A DNA stretch of 64,000 nt from Bradyrhizobium sp. Y36 (GTDB lineage: Bacteria; Pseudomonadota; Alphaproteobacteria; Rhizobiales; Xanthobacteraceae), in the NCBI RefSeq assembly GCF_002531575.1, contig NZ_NWTI01000019.1, positions 1-64,000 on the forward strand, read 5' to 3'. Shown piece by piece: positions 26,617 through 35,505 of this stretch. Position 1 is the stretch's first letter. Each line of letters begins with the position of its first letter. The position numbers and the translations under genes are program-made. The notes under the pieces were generated by a model, which searched no databases, was not told the origin of the DNA, and saw only the letters and a program-made list of their open reading frames with translations.

Positions 26617-27387
26617 TCAAAAATTCACCCGGTTCGAGATCGCGCCGTCGACGACGAGATTGGACCCCGTCGTGAACCCCGACACCGGGCTCGCCAGGAA
26701 CACTGCCGCGCTCGCGATGTCCTGCGGTGTTGCCATGCGTCCGGTCGGATTGCGCTTCATCGCGTCGTTGTAGCGGTCGGGCATGTTCTTCTCGATCATC
26801 TCCCAGACGCCGCCCTTGAAATAGACGGTGCCGGGCGAGACGACATTCACGCGGATCTTCTTCCTGGCATATTGCCGCGCAAGTCCCTTGGCCATGTGGA
26901 TCAGCGCGGCCTTGATCGGGCCGTAGGAGCTGGCCGTGTCGGCCTGCGCCGCCGAGATCGAGGAGATGATGACGAAGGCGGCGTCGCCGCTGCTCGCGCC
27001 GCCCGCTTCGAGGAACGGCCGCGCGGCGTCGAACGCGTGCACGGCGCCGAGAACGTCGAGCTGGAAATTCTGCTGCCACGATGCGGGATCGTGGCCCTGC
27101 GCCATCGCGCCGGCATTGGAGAACAGCAGGTCGATGCCGCCGAGTTCCTTGGCGACGCCCTCGATCCAGGTCTTCAGCGCCGCGCCGTCGGTGACGTCGA
27201 CGGCGCCGCCGGTCGCCTTGATGCCGCTCGCCTTCAACTCGGCGACGGTGGCCGCGACCTGATCGGCATTGCGTGCGCACACCGCGACATTGGCGCCTTC
27301 ACCGGCCAGCGTTGCCGCGATCGCCCGCCCGATGCCACGCGTGCCGCCGAGCACGACGGCGTTCTTTCCTTTGAGACCGAGATCCAT
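26617..27387 (-). CDS. Short-chain dehydrogenase/reductase (SDR)
   Basis: This 256-residue protein is a classical SDR: the NAD(P) motif GGTRGIG (14-20), NAG at 91-93, and the catalytic Y155-x3-K159 in SYGPIKAALIHMAKG. The active-site serine lies in the ISSIS stretch near 143. The C-terminal FTTGSNLVVDGAISN pattern is also usual for the family. The substrate cannot be deduced. It is flanked on both sides by paired-hairpin repeats. Confidence 0.92.
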   Translation of the reverse strand: MDLGLKGKNAVVLGGTRGIGRAIAATLAGEGANVAVCARNADQVAATVAELKASGIKATGGAVDVTDGAALKTWIEGVAKELGGIDLLFSNAGAMAQGHDPASWQQNFQLDVLGAVHAFDAARPFLEAGGASSGDAAFVIISSISAAQADTASSYGPIKAALIHMAKGLARQYARKKIRVNVVSPGTVYFKGGVWEMIEKNMPDRYNDAMKRNPTGRMATPQDIASAAVFLASPVSGFTTGSNLVVDGAISNRVNF

Positions 27388-27459
27388 TGTTTGGTAGTCC
27401 TTGTTGTTGGTGGTGCGCAGCTTAATTGTTTGAGCGGGGATGTCGAATTCGTTCTCGGT

Positions 27460-27560
27460 GTCATACCCCGCGCAGGCGGGGTATCCAGTACGCCGCGGCC
27501 TAGCGGTTTAATCACAGCCGTCTCTGGAATACTGGATCATCCGCTTTCGCGGATGATGAC
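27460..27560. repeat. Paired-hairpin intergenic repeat, copy 3 of 4
   Basis: Left hairpin ataccccgcgcaggcggggtat, core ccagtacgccgcgg and tactgg, right hairpin atcatccgctttcgcggatgat. Copy 2 is 850 bases away on the other side of the SDR gene, and the two copies are nearly identical in their left halves. Confidence 0.8.
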
Positions 27561-27591
27561 ATCGTGCTTGATGGCGAAGACCTCGCCCGCC

Positions 27592-27879
27592 TCACTCCGG
27601 CGCAGCCCCCACCGGCGGGCCGCCGGGCGGGCGGTGCAGGAAGGTCAGCGAGGCATAGGCACCGGCCCAGGAGCCGATCGCAGCGAAGGCGACGTAGGCG
27701 GCGTTTTCGGTGTAGCTGATCACCGCGTAGGATGAGAGCAGGTACCAGACCGCGCTCCAGTTCGCCGCCGGGATGCGCTTGCGGGCGATCACGGCCGAGG
27801 TGAACATGACATAGACGGCGTCAGTGGCCGCCGTCGCGATGAACACGGCACCTGCGATGAGGGGATCGATGGCGGCCAT
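27592..27879 (-). CDS. Small integral membrane protein
   Basis: This 95-residue protein has three hydrophobic segments (about 4-25, 36-55 and 57-80) and a Pro/Gly-rich C-terminal tail (HRPPGGPPVG). I start at MAAIDPLIAG because aaagga lies 7 bases before that ATG; the frame could begin 7 codons earlier. The family is not recognised, and it has no obvious partner gene. Confidence 0.7.
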   Translation of the reverse strand: MAAIDPLIAGAVFIATAATDAVYVMFTSAVIARKRIPAANWSAVWYLLSSYAVISYTENAAYVAFAAIGSWAGAYASLTFLHRPPGGPPVGAAPE

Positions 27880-27947
27880 TGCATTCCTTTCTGCGATCAT
27901 GACATGGTCGAGAAAAGTACAGCAAATGACGAGGGAGAGAAGCGGTC

Positions 27948-29360
27948 ATGCAAAGCCCCGCCGATATTCTCGAGAACATCTGGACCTCCGCCGGCGGCGA
28001 TAAGGCCGCGCTCGAACGCGTGAGGCTGACCGGCGAGCAGCCGCAGATTCCGTCCTCGTTCCGTGTCGCCGTCGCCGGACAGACGACTATCGCCGCCGCT
28101 GGCCTCGCTGCGGCCGAGATCTGGCGGCTGCGCAGCGGGCAGGTGCAGGACGTCTCCGTCGACCTGCGCCATGCCGTCGCCGAGTGCCGCTCCGAACGCT
28201 ATTTGCGTCTCGACGACAAGCCTCCGCCGCCGGCCTGGGACGCCATCGCCGGAGTCTACAGGACCGGCGACGGCCGCTTCGTCCGCTGTCATACCAACTT
28301 CCCGCATCATCGCGACGCCGTCTGCAGCGTGCTGGCTTGCGAGCCCGAGCGCGAGAAGGTGCAGGCGGCACTGATGCAATGGAAGGGCGAGGCGTTCGAA
28401 ACTGCGGCTTATGCCGCGGGCGGTGTGGTCGCGCTGATGCGCTCTTACGACGAATGGTCGGCGCTGCCGCAGGCGCACGCGCTCGCGCAATTGCCGCTGA
28501 TCTCGATCGAGAAGATCGGCGAAGCCGCGCCGAAGCCGTGGCCGCAAAGATACGCGAACGGCGATCGTCCGCTCGCAGGTCTTCGCGTGCTCGATCTCTC
28601 CCGCGTCATTGCAGGTCCCGTCGCGGGCCGCACCCTTGCCGCGCACGGCGCGGATGTGCTGCTGGTGTCGGGTCCGGACCTGCCCGCCATTCCCTGGCTC
28701 ACCATCGACACCGGCCGCGGCAAGCTCACCACCTTCATCGAGCTGAAGACGGAGACGGGCAGGGCGATGTTGCGCGAACTGCTGAAAGACGCCGACATAT
28801 TCTCGCAAGGCTATCGCCCGCGTGCGCTCGCAGCGCTCGGTTTTTCACCGCAGGATGCTGCAAGCCTCAATCCCGGCATCGTCTATGTGACGCTGTCGGC
28901 GTACGGTCATGCCGGCCCCTGGGCCGAGCGGCGCGGCTTCGATTCCCTGGTGCAGACCACGACCGGCTTCAACCATGCGGAAGGAAGGGCCGCCGGCGTC
29001 GACGGCCCCAAGGAATTGCCGGCGCAGATGCTCGACCATGCCACCGGCTATCTGATGGCGTTCGGCGCGATGATGGCCAAGCTGCGCCAGGCCCGCGAAG
29101 GCGGCAGCTGGCACGTGCGCGTGTCACTGGCGCAGACCGGGCGCTGGTTGTGGAATCTCGGTCGGCTGGACGGCGGACTGAACATCCCGGATCTTTCGGG
29201 AGAGGCCGTACATGCTGCGTTCATCGAGAGCATGCCATCTGGCTTCGGCATGTTGAAGGCGGTGCGTCATGCGGCGCTGCTGTCGGCGACACCGGCGCAA
29301 TGGTCGCGTCCGGCGATGCCGCTCGGCAGTCATCCGGCACAGTGGCCGGCGCGAAGCTGA
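27948..29360 (+). CDS. Class III CoA transferase (CaiB/BaiF family)
   Basis: This 470-residue protein has the family hallmarks in its second half: RVLDLSRVIAGPVAGRTLAAHGADV, a SGPDLPAIPWLTIDTGRGK segment, the FSQGYRPRALAALGF block and IVYVTLSAYGHAGPW. The N-terminal 180 residues form an extra segment seen in some two-part family members. These enzymes move CoA between carboxylic acids. The gene is single and its substrate unknown. Confidence 0.88.
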   Translation: MQSPADILENIWTSAGGDKAALERVRLTGEQPQIPSSFRVAVAGQTTIAAAGLAAAEIWRLRSGQVQDVSVDLRHAVAECRSERYLRLDDKPPPPAWDAIAGVYRTGDGRFVRCHTNFPHHRDAVCSVLACEPEREKVQAALMQWKGEAFETAAYAAGGVVALMRSYDEWSALPQAHALAQLPLISIEKIGEAAPKPWPQRYANGDRPLAGLRVLDLSRVIAGPVAGRTLAAHGADVLLVSGPDLPAIPWLTIDTGRGKLTTFIELKTETGRAMLRELLKDADIFSQGYRPRALAALGFSPQDAASLNPGIVYVTLSAYGHAGPWAERRGFDSLVQTTTGFNHAEGRAAGVDGPKELPAQMLDHATGYLMAFGAMMAKLRQAREGGSWHVRVSLAQTGRWLWNLGRLDGGLNIPDLSGEAVHAAFIESMPSGFGMLKAVRHAALLSATPAQWSRPAMPLGSHPAQWPARS

Positions 29361-29505
29361 CGTGAAGCTGACGCGTCGCAAAATTTTAACGCAAACCGAA
29401 AGCCGATCGGCACTTTTTAGGTTGTTTGCAATCCCAATTCGGCACTATTAGCGCAACCGATAAGGCAGGGACCTGCCGAGATCGTCGCAGACACGACCGG
29501 GCTCC

Positions 29506-30750
29506 ATGGTAGTTGAAAATACCAAGCGATTGCAGGTGTTTACAAAACAACGGGTGATCACATCCGTAGTTCTACTAGCTCTTGCCGGTGCCGGCGCCTA
29601 TGGCTTCCTCTCTTTGGGGCCCAAGGAAAAGAAGCACTCCGAGATCTCCAGCCAATCGCGCCGGAATGCTCAGAACTTCACGCCGACAGCGTCCGAATGG
29701 GCGACGCTGACGATAGAGCCGGTCAAGGCCAGGGCCTTCCGCGCCGAATATGTCACCGAAGGCAAGGTCGCCGTCGACGAGGATCGTTCGACGCCGGTGT
29801 TCTCGCCCTATGCCGGCCGCGTCACCAAGCTGCTGGCCAAGCCGGGTGAGATGCTGAAGCAAGATCAACCGCTGTTCACAATCGAGGCCGCCGACACCGT
29901 GCAGGCCCAGAACGACTTCATCGCGGCGATGACCTCGCAGAACAAGGCGAAGTCGGCGCTCGAGCTCTCCGACATCCAGTTCAAGCGTGCCAAGGACCTT
30001 TATGAGGGCCACGCCATCCCGCTGAAGGATTACCAGCAGGCGGAAGCGACCCAGGTGCAGGCGCGCAACGACATGCGTTCCTCGGGGACCGCGCTGGAAG
30101 CCGCACGCAACAAGCTGCGCATCCTCGGCTTCACCGACGAGACCATCAAGACGTTCCAGGACAAGGGCGCTATCAATCCGGAAGTCACGATCTATTCGCC
30201 GATCGCCGGCACGGTCGTGCAGCGCAAGATCGGCCCCGGCCAGTACGTCAATTCCGGCGCCAGCGATCCGGTGTTCGTGGTCGGCGACCTCTCCACCGTG
30301 TGGCTCACCGCCTTCGTGCGCGAGAGCGACGCGGCCGCGGTGTGTATCGGTCAGGATATCACCGTCAACGTGATGGCGCTGCCGGGCCGCCCCCTGACGG
30401 CCAAGATCAACTACGTCGCCGCCGCGATCGATCCCACGACCCGCCGTCTGCTGGTCCGCGCCACCATCGACAACAAGGACGGCCTGCTCAAGCCGGAAAT
30501 GTTCGCCAACGTCACGATCTACTCGGCCGGCGACCGCGCCGCGCCGGCCGTGCCGAAACAGGCTCTGATCTATGAGGCCGACAAGGTCCGCATCTGGGTC
30601 GCGCGCGACGACAAATCGGTCGAACTGCGCGAGATCAAGATCGGCCTCATCAACGGCAACCTCGTCGAAGTCACCAGCAATCTCCGACCCGGCGAGCAGA
30701 TCGTGGTCAAGGGCAGCCTGTTCATCGACCGCGCGGCGTCCGGTAGCTGA
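29506..30750 (+). CDS. RND efflux periplasmic adaptor (membrane fusion protein)
   Basis: This 414-residue protein has an N-terminal membrane anchor (about 18-38) and then the usual adaptor order. A lipoyl-like half (FSPYAGRVTKLLAKPGEML) comes first, then an alpha-helical hairpin (about 135-200), the second lipoyl half (IYSPIAGTVVQRKIGPGQYV) and a beta-barrel plus membrane-proximal region. It lies 38 bases before the RND pump gene and should link it to an outer-membrane channel. The upstream 145 bases are AT-richer than the surroundings and probably hold the promoter. Confidence 0.92.
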   Translation: MVVENTKRLQVFTKQRVITSVVLLALAGAGAYGFLSLGPKEKKHSEISSQSRRNAQNFTPTASEWATLTIEPVKARAFRAEYVTEGKVAVDEDRSTPVFSPYAGRVTKLLAKPGEMLKQDQPLFTIEAADTVQAQNDFIAAMTSQNKAKSALELSDIQFKRAKDLYEGHAIPLKDYQQAEATQVQARNDMRSSGTALEAARNKLRILGFTDETIKTFQDKGAINPEVTIYSPIAGTVVQRKIGPGQYVNSGASDPVFVVGDLSTVWLTAFVRESDAAAVCIGQDITVNVMALPGRPLTAKINYVAAAIDPTTRRLLVRATIDNKDGLLKPEMFANVTIYSAGDRAAPAVPKQALIYEADKVRIWVARDDKSVELREIKIGLINGNLVEVTSNLRPGEQIVVKGSLFIDRAASGS

Positions 30751-30788
30751 TCGACGACCCAATAAACTCAAGACAAACCGAAGCTTGA

Positions 30789-33700
30789 ATGGATCGTCTC
30801 GTCGCCCTTGCCGTCAACCGGCGCTTTCTGATGGTTGGGATGTTCGTCGCCGTGCTGATCGGCGGCGTGATCGCATTCAACCAGCTCAACATCGAGGCCT
30901 ATCCCGATCCGACCCCGCCCATGGTCGACATCGTGACGCAATCGCCGGGTCTGTCGGCGGAAGAGATCGAGCGCTACATCACGATCCCGATCGAGACCCA
31001 GGTTGCGGGCCTGAAGAACATCACGACCATCCGCACCATCTCGCTCTACGGTCTGTCCGACGTCAAAATCCAGTTCTCCTTCGCCTACACCTATGACGAG
31101 GCGTTGCAGCAGGTGTTGAACCGCCTGGCGCAGCTCGCGCCGCTGCCCGGCAACGTGCAGCCGCAGATCTCGCCGCTCAGCCCGATCGGCGAGATCTTCC
31201 GCTACCGCCTCGTGGGTCCGCCGAACTACAGCGTGCTCGATCTCAAGACCATTCAGGACTGGATCCTGCAGCGCCGCTTCCGCGCAGTGCCCGGGGTCAT
31301 CGACGTCACCGGATGGGGCGGCAAGAGCAAGACTTACGAGCTGCAGGTCGACTTCAACAAGCTGGTCGCCAACGGCCTGACGCTGCCGCAACTGCTGCAG
31401 GCGGTCGGCAATTCCAACGTCAATGTCGGCGGCAACACCGTCAATATCGGCCAGCAATCGGCGGTCGTGCGCGGCGTCGGCCTGATCCGCTCGATCGACG
31501 ACCTCGCCAACACCATGGTGGCGCAGACGGGCGGCAATCCGGTGCTGGTCAAGGACGTCGCCACCGTCACCGTCGGCCAGAAGCCGCGCCTCGGCATTGC
31601 CGGCCTCGACGAGGACGACGACATCGTGCAGGGCATCGTCCTGATGCGACGCGGTGAGCAGAGCTCGCCGACCATCAAGCGGGTCCACCACCTCGTCCAG
31701 GTCATCAACAATTCCAGCATCCTGCCGCCCGGCGTGCGCATCGAGCGCATCTACGACCGCGGCGATCTGATCGAGCTCACCACTCACACCGTGCTGCACA
31801 ACATGGTGGTGGGCATCCTGCTGATCGTGCTGCTGCAATGGATCTTCCTCGGCGACCTCCGCAGCGCGCTGATCGTCGGCGCCACGATTCCGTTCGCGCT
31901 GTTTTTCGCTGTCATCATTCTCGTGCTGCGCGGGGAATCGGCCAATCTGCTGTCGGTCGGTGCGATCGATTTCGGCCTGATCGTCGATGCCACGGTCATC
32001 ATGGTGGAGGCGATCTTCCGCCGCCTGACCCAGACGACGCCGATGTCTGAATCCGAGCACATGTCCAACGAGACGCTGTTCGGCATGAAGAGCCACGCCA
32101 TCCTCAGCGCGGCCGCCGACGTCTCGCGCTCGATCTTCTTTGCCGCGGCGATCATCATCGCGGCCTTCCTGCCGCTGTTCACGCTGTCCGGCGTCGAGGG
32201 CAACATCTTCGGGCCGATGGCCCGCACCTACGCCTATGCGCTCGCCGGCGGGCTGCTTGCGACGTTCACGGTCACGCCGGCATTGTCCGCGATCATCCTG
32301 CCCGCGCATGTCGAGGAAACCGAGACCAGGGTCATGCGGATCCTGCATCGCGTGTACTCGCCGCTGCTGCAATGGGCGGTCACCCATCGCGCCATCGTGC
32401 TCGGCGGCGCGGTCGGGCTCGTGCTGATGACGGTGGCGCTGGCCCGGCTGCTCGGCCTCGAATTCCTGCCGAAGCTGGAAGAGGGCAATCTCTGGATTCG
32501 CGCCACGCTGCCGCCGACCATCTCGCTCCAGGAAGGCAACAGCTACGTCAACGAGATGCGCAAGCTGATCCGCGCCCGGCCCGAGGTCGAGTCCGTCGTA
32601 TCGCAGCACGGCCGTCCCGACGACGGCACCGACGCCGCCGGCTTCTTCAACGCCGAGTTCTTCGCGCCGCTGAAGCCGATCAGCCAATGGCCCGGGACCC
32701 GCGACAAGGAAGAGCTGACCGCGCAACTGCTCAAGCAGCTCGACGACCGCTTCCCCGGCGTCGAGTTCAACTTCTCGCAATATCTCCAGGACAACGTCTC
32801 CGAGGCCGTCTCGGGCGTGAAGGGCGAGAACTCGATCAAGCTGTTCGGCAGCGATCTCCAGGCGCTCACCGACACCGCCAACAAGATCAAGCAGGTGCTG
32901 TCGACCGTGCAGGGCGTCACCGACCTTGCCGTGTTCACCTCGCTCGGGCAGCCGACGGTCCAGATCGACATCAACCGCGCCAAGGCCGCGCGCTATGGCC
33001 TCGCGCCGGGCGACATCAACGCCACCATCAAGGTCGCGATCGGCGGCGACACCGCCGGCGACCTCTACGAGCCCGGTTCCGACCGTCACTTCCCGATCAT
33101 CGTCCGTCTCGCGCCGGAGTACCGCCGCAGCGCCGAGGCGATTCAGAATTTGCGCATCGGCGCCCCCGGACCGAACGGCACCGTCACCCAGATTCCCCTC
33201 AGCGAGGTCGCCACCATCAGCCTGGTCTCGGGCGCGGCCTACATCTATCGCGAGCAGCAGGAACGTTATCTGCCGATCAAGTTCTCGGTGCGCGAGCGCG
33301 ACCTCGGCAGCGCGATCCGCGAGGCCCAGGACAAGATCGCCGAGCAGGTGCAACTGCCGCCCGGCTCGCACATGGAATGGGTCGGCGAATTCGGCAATCT
33401 CCAGGATGCGATCCGCCGCCTGTCGATCGTGGTGCCGATCTCGCTGGCGCTGATCGGCGTGCTGCTCTGGTTCAATTTCGGCTCGATGGCCGACACGCTG
33501 CTGGCGATGAGCGTGATCCCGATGGCGATCTTCGGCGGCGTGCTGGGTCTCTTGATCTCCGGCACCGCGTTCAGCGTCTCCGCGGCGATCGGCTTCATTG
33601 CGCTGTTCGGCATCGCCGTGATGGACGGCATCATCATCCTGTCGCAGTTCAACCAGCTCATCGAGGAAGGCATGGACCGCATGAGTGCGGTGGTGCGCAC

Positions 33701-33905
33701 CGGCGAGCTTCAGCTCCGGCCGGTGCTGATGACCTGCGTCGTCGCCGGCGTCGGGCTTCTGCCGGCGGCGCTGTCGGAGGGCATCGGCTCGCAGGTGCAA
33801 AAGCCGCTCGCCGTCGTCGTCGTCACCGGCATGATGCTGGCGCCGGTCGTGATCCTCGTGACCTTGCCGGTCCTGATCTCGTTCTTCTCGCGCCGCGCGC
33901 GCTGA
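30789..33905 (+). CDS. RND efflux permease, heavy-metal (CzcA/CusA) type
   Basis: This 1038-residue inner-membrane pump has the RND plan: helix 1 (about 12-30), a large periplasmic loop, helices 2-6 (about 335-500), a second loop, and the final helical bundle (about 870-1030). The fourth-helix segment GAIDFGLIVDATVIMVE (D394, D400, E407) resembles the proton-relay signature of divalent-cation HME-RND pumps such as CzcA. Family members usually read DG and EN where this has DAT and EA. No outer-membrane factor is in the operon; a TolC-like gene lies 1.6 kb downstream on the other strand. Metal specificity is a guess. Confidence 0.92.
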   Translation: MDRLVALAVNRRFLMVGMFVAVLIGGVIAFNQLNIEAYPDPTPPMVDIVTQSPGLSAEEIERYITIPIETQVAGLKNITTIRTISLYGLSDVKIQFSFAYTYDEALQQVLNRLAQLAPLPGNVQPQISPLSPIGEIFRYRLVGPPNYSVLDLKTIQDWILQRRFRAVPGVIDVTGWGGKSKTYELQVDFNKLVANGLTLPQLLQAVGNSNVNVGGNTVNIGQQSAVVRGVGLIRSIDDLANTMVAQTGGNPVLVKDVATVTVGQKPRLGIAGLDEDDDIVQGIVLMRRGEQSSPTIKRVHHLVQVINNSSILPPGVRIERIYDRGDLIELTTHTVLHNMVVGILLIVLLQWIFLGDLRSALIVGATIPFALFFAVIILVLRGESANLLSVGAIDFGLIVDATVIMVEAIFRRLTQTTPMSESEHMSNETLFGMKSHAILSAAADVSRSIFFAAAIIIAAFLPLFTLSGVEGNIFGPMARTYAYALAGGLLATFTVTPALSAIILPAHVEETETRVMRILHRVYSPLLQWAVTHRAIVLGGAVGLVLMTVALARLLGLEFLPKLEEGNLWIRATLPPTISLQEGNSYVNEMRKLIRARPEVESVVSQHGRPDDGTDAAGFFNAEFFAPLKPISQWPGTRDKEELTAQLLKQLDDRFPGVEFNFSQYLQDNVSEAVSGVKGENSIKLFGSDLQALTDTANKIKQVLSTVQGVTDLAVFTSLGQPTVQIDINRAKAARYGLAPGDINATIKVAIGGDTAGDLYEPGSDRHFPIIVRLAPEYRRSAEAIQNLRIGAPGPNGTVTQIPLSEVATISLVSGAAYIYREQQERYLPIKFSVRERDLGSAIREAQDKIAEQVQLPPGSHMEWVGEFGNLQDAIRRLSIVVPISLALIGVLLWFNFGSMADTLLAMSVIPMAIFGGVLGLLISGTAFSVSAAIGFIALFGIAVMDGIIILSQFNQLIEEGMDRMSAVVRTGELQLRPVLMTCVVAGVGLLPAALSEGIGSQVQKPLAVVVVTGMMLAPVVILVTLPVLISFFSRRAR

Positions 33906-33907
33906 CG

Positions 33908-34870
33908 TCAAAAGCCGTAAAGTCGCGCCGGGTTGTCGACCAGGATCTTCTTGCGCACGGCGGCGTCGGGTGCCCACACCGGCAACTGGTTGAGCAGACG
34001 CCCGTCGTCGATCTGATAGAGCGGCGCGATGTCGGTGGCCTTGCGTCCTTCGACGCGACTGGAATCCGGATGCGGCCAGTCGGTGCCCCAGACGATGCGG
34101 TCGGCATTTGCCGCGATCAGCGCCTGCGCATAAGGCACCATGTCCTGAAAATCGGGCGCGAGCTTCGACGAGCGATAGGCGCCGGAGATCTTCACGTAGG
34201 CCTTGCCGGATTTGACGAGCGCGATCAGGTCGGCAAATCCCGGCTGCTCCAGCCCGAGCGAAGCCTCGAGGCCGCCGAAATGGTCGAACACGACCGGCAC
34301 CGGCGCCGCCAGGGCGAGGTCCTTGATCGCCGAGATCATGGCGAGCGTGGTGTAGAGCTGCACGTGCCAGCCGCGCGCCTTCATGCGCTCGACGGCTGCG
34401 GTGAAGCGGGGGCGGCCGACATTGGGGTCATTGACGCCCCCGGTCGCGAGATTGAGGCGGATGCCGCGGAAGCCTTCCTGGTGCATCGAGTCGAGCTGCG
34501 CCTCGGTTGTCTTGTCGTCGATCACCGCCACGCCGCGCGCGGTCGCGCCGCGTGCCTTCATGCCGAACAGGGTGGAGGAGTTGTCGGTGCCGTAGACGCT
34601 CGGGGTCACGATCACCACGCGCTCGATATGCAGCGCCTTGTGCAACGCGGCCATTTCCTCCGGGCTCGCCGGCTCCGGCGTATAGACGCGTCCTGCGAAG
34701 AACGGAAACTTCTCGACGTCGCCATGGATGTGGGTGTGGCAGTCGCAGGCGTGCGCGGGCACGTCGAAATTCACCGGCGTTGAGGGTTGCGACGCACGGG
34801 CGTGGGCTTTGCTGGTCATGGCTACTCCGGCGGCAAGGGAGGCAAGCAGGACGCTGCGTCGGTTGAGCAC
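33908..34870 (-). CDS. Exported amidohydrolase (amidohydrolase 2 family)
   Basis: This 320-residue protein has a twin-arginine-like signal (NRRSVLLASLAAG, cleavage near AHA). The TIM-barrel domain begins with DCHTHIH (D43, H45, H47), the metal-binding start of 2-pyrone-4,6-dicarboxylate-hydrolase-like amidohydrolases. Later blocks GFRGIRLNLATGG, PVVFDHFGG and VWGTDWPHPDS also fit. It ends 3 bases from the convergent RND pump gene. The substrate is unknown. Confidence 0.88.
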   Translation of the reverse strand: MLNRRSVLLASLAAGVAMTSKAHARASQPSTPVNFDVPAHACDCHTHIHGDVEKFPFFAGRVYTPEPASPEEMAALHKALHIERVVIVTPSVYGTDNSSTLFGMKARGATARGVAVIDDKTTEAQLDSMHQEGFRGIRLNLATGGVNDPNVGRPRFTAAVERMKARGWHVQLYTTLAMISAIKDLALAAPVPVVFDHFGGLEASLGLEQPGFADLIALVKSGKAYVKISGAYRSSKLAPDFQDMVPYAQALIAANADRIVWGTDWPHPDSSRVEGRKATDIAPLYQIDDGRLLNQLPVWAPDAAVRKKILVDNPARLYGF

Positions 34871-34920
34871 GGTTTCTCTCCCTGTTCTGTTTTTTGATCG
34901 TCGTGCGGAACAGTATCACA

Positions 34921-35481
34921 TCAGCCCGGCAGCCGCCGCTGCGCTTCGCTGCATAGCTGCTCGACAAGGTCCGCAAGCGGCCGTGAGCCGTCGACGCGTA
35001 CGACCGGGCAGGCGAGGCCCGTGAGCCAGGCTTCGTGCTTGGCGAGGCTGCGGCCCTCGCGATCTCCGGCCTCGTAATGGGAGGCCCAATCGATGAAGGC
35101 TTCGGTCTCCTCGTGACGCCAGCCGCCGGGTGCGACGGCATCAGCACCGAAATGCGCGGCCTCGCGGGCGCGCAAACGCTGCATCCGCAGCTCGCGCGGC
35201 GTGACCACGAAGATGACGAGATCGAAATACGCGACGAGTTCGTCGCCCCAGCCGGTGGCGGTTCCGCTCAGCACCCAATCGCGGCGCGGCAGGAACATCT
35301 CGCGCATCAGGCGCAGCCGATCCGCGGCCGGGCGCGTGGTCTGGTAGGGCGGCACGGTTGGCAGCCAGAAATAGTCGTCGCTGTCATGATGCGGCAGCGC
35401 AAGCTGGCCCGCGAGCGCGCGGCCGAGCGTCGTCACGCCGGCCCCCGAAGCTCCCGTCAGATGGATGCGGCGGCTTTTCAT
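34921..35481 (-). CDS. P-loop nucleotide kinase-like protein with altered Walker A
   Basis: This 186-residue protein looks like a small adenylate/shikimate-kinase-type P-loop protein: HLTGASGAGVTTLGRALAGQ, then HHDSDDYFW, LSGTATGWG and a C-terminal LSxSRPLADLVEQL-like helix. The position of the invariant Walker A lysine is V16 (GASGAG-V-TT). Either another residue supplies the charge or the protein does not hydrolyse nucleotides in the usual way. Genes with this GVTT variant may form their own family. The function is unknown, and the neighbours give no clue. Confidence 0.8.
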   Translation of the reverse strand: MKSRRIHLTGASGAGVTTLGRALAGQLALPHHDSDDYFWLPTVPPYQTTRPAADRLRLMREMFLPRRDWVLSGTATGWGDELVAYFDLVIFVVTPRELRMQRLRAREAAHFGADAVAPGGWRHEETEAFIDWASHYEAGDREGRSLAKHEAWLTGLACPVVRVDGSRPLADLVEQLCSEAQRRLPG

Positions 35482-35505
35482 CGGCCCCGTCCAGATGATT
35501 TGAGA

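Noticed and set aside
30768..33977. A 1069-codon open frame antisense to the RND pump
   Set aside because: Same Arg/Asp/His-rich shadow composition, and the sense strand encodes an unmistakable RND transporter.
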